Assembly: GCA_900549525.1 (NCBI GenBank)
Contig: UWSJ01000065.1
Span: forward strand, 1 to 9,734
Origin: an uncultured Coriobacteriaceae bacterium
GTDB taxonomy: Bacteria; Actinomycetota; Coriobacteriia; Coriobacteriales; Atopobiaceae
Length of the DNA: 9,734 bases
Direction: 5' to 3'
Shown here: positions 1-5,766 of the stretch, one piece after another
Numbering within the stretch: position 1 is the first letter of the stretch
Layout: each line of letters starts with the position of its first letter
Translations under genes and position numbers: made by a program
The notes under the pieces: model-generated
Database searches by the model: none
What the model was told of the DNA's origin: nothing
What the model saw: only the letters and a program-made list of their open reading frames with translations

Positions 1-165
1 GTCCCGCCCGCGTACGCGCTCCCCGCCGCCACCACGGCGGCGCTCGGCGGCGTGAAGAAGGCCGCCGCGGTCGCGGCCCCGGCGGCGGGAGCCGACGCAG
101 CCGCGCTCGTCACGTGGGCCACGGCCCTCACCAACGCCCTCAAGGCGGCGGGCGTCCTGTCCTAG
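1..165 (+). CDS. Phage structural protein, C-terminal end (probable major tail protein with head-fibre-like domain); 5' end outside window
   Basis: The window opens inside a reading frame whose first codon is base 1 and which stops at TAG 163-165, giving the last 54 residues. The peptide is Ala-rich, with a YALPAATTAALGGVKKAAAV segment followed by a helix-like stretch ending in ALKAAGVLS. The LPxATxxxLGGV pattern followed by an Ala/Asp-rich helix resembles the C-terminal domain of phage head-fibre and decoration proteins, which is also found fused to other virion proteins. The position directly before the tail assembly chaperone is where siphophages normally keep the major tail (tube) protein, so I infer a tube subunit with a surface-exposed C-terminal add-on. 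A strong terminator follows 27 bases after the stop, consistent with a highly expressed structural gene. The N-terminal part is not visible, so the identity rests on synteny and could instead be a decoration protein. Confidence 0.6.
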   Translation, partial: VPPAYALPAATTAALGGVKKAAAVAAPAAGADAAALVTWATALTNALKAAGVLS

Positions 166-192
166 GCCCGCGCCCCCAAGACCCTCCCGGGT

Positions 193-225
193 GACGGCCC
201 CGCCCCAGCGGCGGGGCCGTCTTTC
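193..225 (+). terminator. Intrinsic (rho-independent) terminator
   Basis: A perfect 12-bp stem, GACGGCCCCGCC (193-204) pairing with GGCGGGGCCGTC (210-221), closes a 5-base loop CCAGC and is followed directly by TTTC (222-225). The stem is exceptionally stable but the T tract is short, so termination may be partial. It lies 27 bases after the stop of the upstream structural gene and 62 bases before the chaperone gene. It would lower transcription from the abundant tail protein to the assembly factors. No convincing -10/-35 promoter was seen between it and base 287, so the downstream genes probably depend on read-through or on an unrecognised promoter. Confidence 0.8.
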
Positions 226-231
226 GTCGAG

Positions 232-254
232 CGGGGGAGTGCCGTCGCACGATT
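232..254 (+). repeat. Diverged third copy of the intergenic repeat
   Basis: This stretch starts CGGGGGAG like the exact copies at 842-864 and 9494-9516 and matches them at 17 of 23 positions by eye without gaps, including CGCAC near the 3' end. It lies in the non-coding gap between the terminator and the chaperone gene, 56 bases before ATG 288. Like the other copies it can form a small hairpin: here GTGC 239-242 pairs with GCAC 247-250, although the paired positions differ from those in the exact copies. Whether it is a true relative or a chance GC-rich match is uncertain. Confidence 0.4.
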
Positions 255-287
255 TGGGCACGCAAGCCACGAGACCCGGGAGGTCAC

Positions 288-635
288 ATGCGCAAGACAG
301 TGTTCAGCATCCAGCCCAAGGACGGCGGGGCCGTCGAGACGTTCGACGCGAACATCAGCTCCGAGCTGTCCGCGAAGTACCAGCTCATGAGGGACGCCGG
401 GTTCAAGCGCCTCGAGGAGGTCGACCGCACCGCCGTCGTGACGCTCGGCAAGTGCCTGCTCTCCGCTGTGGCGCACGGGGTGGCCCTGGACGCCGACGCC
501 CCCACGCCCCTCACCGTCGCGGCCGTGACGTCGTTCGCCGACCGCTACGCCGTCGACCTCGCCGTGGTCGACATCCCGGAGGGGGACGCGGGGGCGCCCG
601 CAAACCCTACGGCGGGGAGTGGCCTGTCCTCCTAG
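288..635 (+). CDS. Tail assembly chaperone, short form (lambda gpG-like)
   Basis: This 115-residue protein is the zero-frame product of the tail assembly chaperone locus. In siphophages such proteins coat the tape measure protein and recruit tube subunits, and they are usually absent from the finished virion. The N-terminus (MRKTVFSIQPKDGG) and the small acidic alpha/beta body fit the family. The assignment rests mainly on position (tail protein, then this gene, then tape measure) and on the frameshift to an overlapping second frame carrying an NPYGGEW motif. ATG 288 is chosen because GGGAGG lies at 278-283, four bases upstream. The last eight codons lie downstream of the slippery heptamer and are unique to this short form. 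The preceding terminator suggests lower expression than the upstream structural gene. Confidence 0.8.
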   Translation: MRKTVFSIQPKDGGAVETFDANISSELSAKYQLMRDAGFKRLEEVDRTAVVTLGKCLLSAVAHGVALDADAPTPLTVAAVTSFADRYAVDLAVVDIPEGDAGAPANPTAGSGLSS

Positions 636-841
636 CGCTCTCCCGCGCCTACGGGCAGAGCGTACGAGACCTGCTGCACATGGCCGTGTGGGAGCCGTCC
701 TTGTTCGACCAGCTCTTCTGGGAGGCCACCAGCGCCGCCGAGTCCGCAGCGCCCTCGTGGAGGCGCCCCGGCGAGACCGCGCGGCAGGCTCGCGACAGGC
801 TCCGGGCCGAGCGCGAGGCCGCGAAGGCGAGGGCCGCGTGA
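288..841 (+). CDS. Tail assembly chaperone, frameshifted long form (lambda gpGT-like)
   Basis: A second frame, one base back from the short form, stays open past 635 to TGA 839-841. Joining at the heptamer 602-608 gives 107 residues from the first frame plus 77 from the second, about 184 in all. The junction reads APANPYGGEW, and the downstream part continues with WPVLLALSRAYGQSVRDLL and then a charged Arg/Ala-rich C-terminus (RDRLRAEREAAKARAA) likely to be helical. This mirrors lambda G/GT, where a minority of ribosomes shift and the T part contacts tail tube protein while the G part binds the tape measure. The T-like frame has no good start of its own near the junction, which supports frameshifting over a separate gene. 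The exact shift codon is inferred. Confidence 0.78.
602..608 (+). other. Programmed -1 ribosomal frameshift site, A AAC CCT
   Basis: Read in the chaperone frame, the codons are GCA AAC CCT ACG, so A AAC CCT at 602-608 fits the X XXY YYZ rule exactly. Asn and Pro tRNAs can re-pair with AAA and CCC after slipping one base. The next codon is then TAC, giving N-P-Y-G-G-E-W. A purine-rich GGAGGGGG (578-585) lies about 17 bases upstream and could act as an internal Shine-Dalgarno stimulator, though it is further away than the usual 10-14 bases. Small stems are possible downstream (612-617 with 641-646, or 615-619 with 629-633), both weak. No other heptamer in the overlap fits the rule. Confidence 0.75.
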
Positions 842-864
842 CGGGGGAGCGGTGGCGCACCATC
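842..864 (+). repeat. 23-bp intergenic repeat, exact copy 1
   Basis: The repeat begins directly after the TGA of the long chaperone frame. It reads CGGGGGAG, then CGGTGGCGCACC, then ATC, and is identical over all 23 bases to 9494-9516, which also begins directly after a stop codon. GGTG 851-854 and CACC 858-861 can pair around a GCG loop. ACC 859-861... and GGT 866-868 give a weaker alternative pairing, so two exclusive folds are possible. It ends 27 bases before the preferred TTG start at 891. Its location at gene boundaries points to a role in transcription, RNA processing or translation start, but none is shown. Confidence 0.75.
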
Positions 865-878
865 CGGTTAGACGATTC

Positions 879-883
879 GGAGG
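879..883 (+). promoter_or_regulatory. Ribosome binding site GGAGG that decides the TTG 891 start
   Basis: GGAGG at 879-883 sits seven bases before TTG 891-893, an ideal spacing. The other in-frame candidate, GTG 852, would have its purine stretch only two bases away and would place the exact intergenic repeat inside the coding region, although the same repeat is plainly non-coding at 9494-9516. Both points favour TTG 891. Confidence 0.65.
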
Positions 884-890
884 TGCGCCC

Positions 891-1322
891 TTGTACTCGG
901 TGCGCGTGGACAACCTGGACGAGACGATCTCCGTCCTCAACGACATAGACAGGGGCATGGCCTCGGCCCTGAAGCGCGAGATTCGCGAGATAGCCAAGCC
1001 GACGCTCGCCAAGGCGAGGGGCTACGCCTCGTCGCTGGGGAGCAGACCGACGGGCGGCTACGCGCGCTCGATGTCCCTCTCGACAAAGCGGACGGGCGTC
1101 CGGCTCGTCGCCGCCGACGCGGGGGCGGGCGTCATCGAGTTCGCCAACCCCGGCGCGGTCATCCTCGCGGGGCCGCGCGCGGGCGCGAGGGCGGGCGTCC
1201 CGCACGGATCCCGTCCCCCGAGGGCGCTGCTCAGGGCCGTCCTCGAGGACGAGGACTCGATAGTCAGCCAGCTGGACGAGGCCGTGGGCCGCTACGTTGA
1301 CGGGGTGATGGGCCGTGGGTGA
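891..1322 (+). CDS. Small HK97-gp10-like tail completion/minor structural protein
   Basis: From TTG 891 the product is 143 residues, beginning (M)YSVRVDNLDETISVLNDID. It has a long amphipathic N-terminal helix (about 15-45, with KREIREIAKPTLAKAR), then GGYARSMSL, a beta-rich middle, an EFANPGA segment, and a C-terminal helix ending SQLDEAVGRYVDGVMGRG. The order helix, basic linker, xxEFA, Pro-rich segment, C-terminal helix resembles the HK97 gp10 family of tail-completion/neck-tail proteins. I judge this by pattern only. Such genes normally lie upstream of the major tail gene; here it lies between the chaperone and the tape measure, so a divergent tape-measure partner or initiator-complex protein is possible. 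Its stop overlaps the tape measure start by eight bases, implying coupled translation. An upstream GTG at 852 would add 13 residues. Confidence 0.55.
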   Translation: MYSVRVDNLDETISVLNDIDRGMASALKREIREIAKPTLAKARGYASSLGSRPTGGYARSMSLSTKRTGVRLVAADAGAGVIEFANPGAVILAGPRAGARAGVPHGSRPPRALLRAVLEDEDSIVSQLDEAVGRYVDGVMGRG

Positions 1323-4300
1323 GGCGTCTATCTCAATCAGCATCGACGGCCGCTGGAACGGCGCGGGCGCCGTCGGCTCGGCTGTGTCCGACCTCGGCAG
1401 GCTCAACGCCGCCGTGTCCGGCTCCGCGTCCAAGATGGCGGCCTACCTGTCACGCCAGGAGGGGCAGGCCACGCGCATCTCGCGCCTCGCGGCCTCGACG
1501 TCCAAGAGCACGACGCAGGCGCTCTCCGAGGTGGGCCAGAGCATCGCCGAGAGGGCGGGCGAGCTGTACCGCGTGGGCGACTCGCTGGAGTCGCTCGGCG
1601 CGACGATGACCAAGGGCCTCACGGCCCCGCTCGTCGGGTTCGCGGCCAAGGTGGGCGAGTCCGCCGTCACGTTCGACACGGCAATGGCCAACGTCCGCAA
1701 GGTCACGAACATGACCTCCTCGCAGCTGGACGCGCTCGGGCGGTCGGCGCTGGAGCTGTCCCAGACACAGCCCGTCGACGCCGCCACCATCCTGAACGTC
1801 GAGGCGCTCGGCGCACAGCTCGGCATCGCCGCGGGCAACCTCGAGTCATTCGCCAAGGTCGTGACCGGCCTCGACATCGCCACGGACATGGACGCGGAGA
1901 CCGCAGCCACCGAGATGGCGCGGTTCGCCAACATCGTCGGCATGGCGGAGGACGAGTTCGACAACTACGGCGCCACCATCGTCGCCATCGGCAACAACAT
2001 GGCCACGACGGAGTCCGAGGTCTCCAACATGGCCCAGCGCTTCGCCTCGGCGGGCCACCAGGCGGGGCTCTCCAGCGCCGACATCCTCGCGCTCAGCGCG
2101 TCGATGTCCTCGCTCGGCATCAGGGCGGAGATGGGCGGCAGCGCCCTGTCGCAGGTGTTCGTGAACATCTCCAAGGCCGTATCCCTGGGCGGGGACGACC
2201 TGGAGGCCTTCGCCGGGGCGGCGGGCATGAGCGCCGAGCAGTTCGCCGAGGCGTGGAGGACGAACGCGACGGACGCCTTCACCGCGCTGCTGCAGGGCAT
2301 CCACGACAGCACCGAGGCCGGGAAGGACATGAACGTCACGATGAGCGAGCTGGGCATCAACCAGATTCGCCAGTCCGACGTCATGCGCCGAATGGCGGGC
2401 TCCGTGGACAAGGTCACAGAGGCCGTCAACCTCTCGCGCGACGCGTGGCGGGAGAACACGGCCCTGCAGGCGGAGGTCGACCAGAGGAACGAGTCCCTCG
2501 CCTCGAGGATCGAGGTTCTCAGGAACCGCGTGGAGGCCGTCGCGACCACCGTGGGCGTGCCCCTCGTGGAGGCGCTCATCTCGTTCACGGACGCCGCACA
2601 GCCCATGATTGACGCCGCCGCGAGCGCCGCGCAGGCCTTCGCCGACGCCGACGAGGGCACGCAGAGGCTCGTCGTTGGCATCGGCGGGGCCGTCGCGGCG
2701 GCGGGGCCGCTCGCGACCGCGCTCGGCAAAGGGGCCAAGGGCGTCTCCGGGCTCATGGCCGCGCTCGGCGGCGCGGCGCAGGACGCCGCCGCGTTCGGAG
2801 ACGCCATGGGAACCGTGGACGGCGCGCAGCTCAGGGTATACGCGAGCGCCAAGGGCACGGCGGCGCAGCTCGGCGCGCAGAGGAACGCCGTCGCCAAGGC
2901 GGCGGGCGGGGTGGACAACTACGTCTCTGCGTGGGAGGCGTGGTTCGACGCGTCGAAGCAGGTCGAGAGCAAGACCCGTGCTCTCAAGGCCCTGGAGAAC
3001 AAAAGCGCCGCCGCGAGCGACAGGACTCGGGCGTCCGTCGAGAGGAAGACAGACGCCCTCCTTGACGAGATTTCCGCCGCCACGAAGGCCCGTGACAAGA
3101 ACAGGGAGCTCATCGACGGCTGGCAGCAGGCGGCGGGCGTCTCCGGCAAGCTCTCGGACACGACCACGACGCTCGGCGGCAAGTTCAAGACCTTCGGCTC
3201 GTTCGTGGCCAGCTCGGCGCTGGAGATGGGCAAGCAGGCGCTCGCCATGGGCGCGCTCTCGCTCGCCGCCACGGCGGTCGTGGGCGGCATCTCGGCGCTC
3301 GTGGCCATGTACCAGAGGGAGAGGGAGCACCAGCAGCTCGTTGAGAGCGCCACGCGCTCTCTGGCCGACGCGCAGCGCGAGGCGAGGGACGCGGCCACGT
3401 CGCAGGCCGAGGGGCTGGGCGAGGTCTCCTCCAGCGCCGAGGAGACCATGAGGGCCGTCGCGGAGCTCAACCAGACGTTCTCCGACTCGATGGGCGAGTT
3501 CTACACGAGGTCCGCCACCCTCGACGCCTACCTCGGCACCATCGAGGAGCTCGCCGACAAGTCCGGCCTCACCGCCACCGAGCAGGAGCGGCTCAAGGTC
3601 GCCGTCAAGGGCTACAACGACGTGACGGGCGACTCCGTGGAGGTCACCGACGCCGCCAACGGCAAGCTCTCGGTTTCCACCGAGCAGCTGAAGAAGAACG
3701 CCGAGGCATGGAGGAAGAACGCCGAGGCCAAGGTGTACCAGGAGTACGCCACCGAGGCCATCAAGAAGCAGGTGGAGGCCGAGAAGAGCCTCGAGGGCGC
3801 TCGGGAGACGCTGACGCAGAAGAACGAGGCGCTGGCGGCGGCCCAGGCGAAGCTCGACGAGTACATGAAGCAGCACAACGGCACGGTCTCCATGAGCGAC
3901 GCCACGTACCAGGCGCTCGCCCGCGAGGTCGGCGTGGCGTCGCAGGCGCAGCAGGAGGCCCAGAAGTCGGTCGACGAGCTCAACTCCACCTACGACGAGC
4001 AGGCGAAGAACCTCGAGTGGGTCAACGTCAAGATGGCGGAGCTGTCCGCCAACCTGTCCGGCCCCCTGCGCGAGTCGTTCGAGGCCCTGCCGAGGGACAT
4101 GCAGAGCGTGGGCCTCGGCATAGCCTCGAGCCTCGCGTCCGGCGTGGAGACGGGGACGGTGAGCGCGCAGGCCGCGGCGGAGTTCCTGACGAACTCGGTG
4201 AACCGCAGCGTGGCGTCCATGCCGGACGGGATGCGCCCCATCGGCCTCTCGGCGGCTCAGGCGCTCGCGGACGGCGTCTCGTCCGGCCAGTTCAGCGTGG

Positions 4301-5766
4301 AGGAGGCCAACAACGCCATCTTCGCCATGTCGCAGGGCAGGCTCTCCGACCTGACCGACCTCTACTCGTCGAAGGGCGTGGAGCTGCCGCAGGGCCTCGC
4401 CGGCGCCATCGCCGCCTACCAGGGCCTGCCCGCCGACGCCACGAGCGCCATGAAGGACGAGGTGGCCCTCGTGCTCGCCGGCGGCGACACGAAGAGGGCG
4501 GCCGAGCTGCTGGGCCACGACATCGACTCCGGCCTCGCCGACGGCATCAGGAACGGCACCCTCTCCGAGGAGCAGGCGGCACGGCTCGGCGAGGACGTAA
4601 TCGCCAAGGCCCGCGAGACGCTGGACTCGCACTCCCCGTCGCTCGCGTTCCTCGCCATCGGCGGTGACGTCGACTCCGGCCTCGCTCAGGGCATCTCGGA
4701 GAACTCCGAGGGGCCGCTCTCCGCCGTCACGTCCCTCGGGCAGGCGCTCGCGGCGGCGCTCTCGGGCCTCGTGCCGGGCATGTCGGGGAAGGGCGCTGAG
4801 GCGTCCTCCTCGCTCGCGTCCGGCCTCTCCTCCGGCCTCACTGGGGTCTGGTCGAGCGCCCTCGGCCTCGCGCAGTCCGCCGCCTCCGGCGTGTCCGGGA
4901 CGGCCTCGTCGCTGGGAGGGGAGGGCACGAGCGCGGGGGCCCTGTTCGCCTCCGGCGTGGGCTCGGGCGTCGCCGGCGCGACCGCGCGCGCCAAGTCCCT
5001 GCGCTCCGGCGCGGAGACGGGCGTGTCAGGCACCGCCGCCGCGCTCGGGATGGAGGGCTCGTCGGCGTCGCTCGGGTTCTCGTCGGGCATCGCCGCGCAG
5101 ATCGGCGCCGCCTCCGGGAACGCCCGCTCGCTCGGCGCGGGCGCGCGCGGCGGCGTGTCCGGCACCGCGTCCGCCATGGGCGCCGAGGGCCTGAGCGCCT
5201 CGTCGCTGTTCGCCTCCGGCATCGGTGCCGGGCGCGGGACCACGTCCAGCGCGGCGGCGAGCGTGGCGGGGGCCGCCAGGGGGATGAGGAACGTCGGCGA
5301 CATGTACGGTTCCGGCTCGCACCTCGCGTCGAACTTCGCCTCCGGAATCCGCTCGGGCATCGGCTGGGTCGCGAGCGCGGCCAGGGCCATCGCCGACAGG
5401 GCTGCGAGCATCCTGCACTTCTCCGTGCCCGACGAGGGGCCGTGGAGCGGAAGCGAGCGGGGCGGATTCACGTCCGGCCTGCACCTCGGGCGGAACTTCG
5501 CGGAGGGCATGCGGGCCTCGTCCCCAGCCGTCGAGGACGCCGCGCGGATGCTCGCGGGCGCGGCGAGGCCCGACGTCGTGGCGCTCTCCGGCGGGGGCGC
5601 GGCGCCCCCGGGGGCCGCAGCGGCCGCGTCCGGCGGCACGACCAACTACTACTCGCTGACGGTCGACGGGACGAGGGCGCAGTCCGTGACGCCGCAGGTC
5701 GCGGAGGCCATGCGCGTCATATTCGGCGAGTTCGGACTGACCAGCTCGATGGGGGTGGGCGCCTGA
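1315..5766 (+). CDS. Phage tail tape measure protein
   Basis: This 1483-residue protein is the longest in the window and sets tail length; at about 1.5 angstrom per residue, the rule seen in siphophages, it would specify a tail of roughly 200 nm. Residues about 110-300 (AVTFDTAMANVRKVTNMTSS, later TEMARFANIVGM and GGSALSQVFVNISKA) match the TP901-type tape measure core. Hydrophobic segments lie near 452-488 and 642-666, the latter strongly membrane-like, consistent with a role in DNA passage. A coiled coil spans about 815-900. From about 1105 to 1367 come 44-residue repeats, then FSVPDEGPWSG (1369 onward), a motif common at tape measure C-termini. I see no peptidase or lysozyme domain. GTG 1315 is the first start after an in-frame TGA at 1306; no other start occurs until ATG 1435. 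The stop overlaps the next ATG by one base (TGATG). Confidence 0.95.
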   Translation: MGEASISISIDGRWNGAGAVGSAVSDLGRLNAAVSGSASKMAAYLSRQEGQATRISRLAASTSKSTTQALSEVGQSIAERAGELYRVGDSLESLGATMTKGLTAPLVGFAAKVGESAVTFDTAMANVRKVTNMTSSQLDALGRSALELSQTQPVDAATILNVEALGAQLGIAAGNLESFAKVVTGLDIATDMDAETAATEMARFANIVGMAEDEFDNYGATIVAIGNNMATTESEVSNMAQRFASAGHQAGLSSADILALSASMSSLGIRAEMGGSALSQVFVNISKAVSLGGDDLEAFAGAAGMSAEQFAEAWRTNATDAFTALLQGIHDSTEAGKDMNVTMSELGINQIRQSDVMRRMAGSVDKVTEAVNLSRDAWRENTALQAEVDQRNESLASRIEVLRNRVEAVATTVGVPLVEALISFTDAAQPMIDAAASAAQAFADADEGTQRLVVGIGGAVAAAGPLATALGKGAKGVSGLMAALGGAAQDAAAFGDAMGTVDGAQLRVYASAKGTAAQLGAQRNAVAKAAGGVDNYVSAWEAWFDASKQVESKTRALKALENKSAAASDRTRASVERKTDALLDEISAATKARDKNRELIDGWQQAAGVSGKLSDTTTTLGGKFKTFGSFVASSALEMGKQALAMGALSLAATAVVGGISALVAMYQREREHQQLVESATRSLADAQREARDAATSQAEGLGEVSSSAEETMRAVAELNQTFSDSMGEFYTRSATLDAYLGTIEELADKSGLTATEQERLKVAVKGYNDVTGDSVEVTDAANGKLSVSTEQLKKNAEAWRKNAEAKVYQEYATEAIKKQVEAEKSLEGARETLTQKNEALAAAQAKLDEYMKQHNGTVSMSDATYQALAREVGVASQAQQEAQKSVDELNSTYDEQAKNLEWVNVKMAELSANLSGPLRESFEALPRDMQSVGLGIASSLASGVETGTVSAQAAAEFLTNSVNRSVASMPDGMRPIGLSAAQALADGVSSGQFSVEEANNAIFAMSQGRLSDLTDLYSSKGVELPQGLAGAIAAYQGLPADATSAMKDEVALVLAGGDTKRAAELLGHDIDSGLADGIRNGTLSEEQAARLGEDVIAKARETLDSHSPSLAFLAIGGDVDSGLAQGISENSEGPLSAVTSLGQALAAALSGLVPGMSGKGAEASSSLASGLSSGLTGVWSSALGLAQSAASGVSGTASSLGGEGTSAGALFASGVGSGVAGATARAKSLRSGAETGVSGTAAALGMEGSSASLGFSSGIAAQIGAASGNARSLGAGARGGVSGTASAMGAEGLSASSLFASGIGAGRGTTSSAAASVAGAARGMRNVGDMYGSGSHLASNFASGIRSGIGWVASAARAIADRAASILHFSVPDEGPWSGSERGGFTSGLHLGRNFAEGMRASSPAVEDAARMLAGAARPDVVALSGGGAAPPGAAAAASGGTTNYYSLTVDGTRAQSVTPQVAEAMRVIFGEFGLTSSMGVGA
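4627..5418 (+). repeat. 132-bp (44-residue) tandem repeats in the tape measure C-terminal region
   Basis: Three clear units start at 4891, 5023 and 5155 (residues 1193, 1237, 1281), each opening GVSGTA and carrying LGxEGxSAxxLFASGI or a close variant. The spacing is exactly 132 bases with no gaps. Weaker units align in the same register before (4627-4758 and 4759-4890, sharing SGL/QGI at positions 21-23) and after (5287-5418, with MYGSGSHLASNFASGI). The DNA has diverged, but 15 identical bases, CTGTTCGCCTCCGGC, recur at 4942-4956 and 5206-5220, exactly two periods apart. Forty-four is four times eleven, so a hendecad-like helical period is possible. Confidence 0.8.

Noticed and set aside
581..597. 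G runs (581-585, 591-594) as alternative slippery sites
   Set aside because: In the chaperone frame the codons are GGG GAC and GGG GCG, so the second codon cannot re-pair fully after a -1 slip. AAACCCT fits fully.
162..1433. Antisense open frame of 423 codons across the chaperone region
   Set aside because: It crosses a terminator and several + strand genes. The product is an Arg/Pro/Gly-rich shadow without domain features.
2609..3451. Plus-strand 280-codon frame inside the tape measure gene
   Set aside because: It is almost entirely Arg, Ser, Pro and Ala, a frame-shadow signature, and there is no break in the tape measure frame.
1846..4632. Antisense open frame of 928 codons opposite the tape measure gene
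   Set aside because: It lies wholly inside a clear tape measure gene. Its translation is dominated by Arg, Gly, His, Leu and Val with no recognisable domain, as expected from the complement of GC-rich coding DNA.
5442..5765. Upstream extension of the FN3-rich frame back to 5442
   Set aside because: The extension overlaps the end of the tape measure in another frame and encodes Arg-rich sequence. ATG 5766, coupled by TGATG, starts a protein-like sequence at once.
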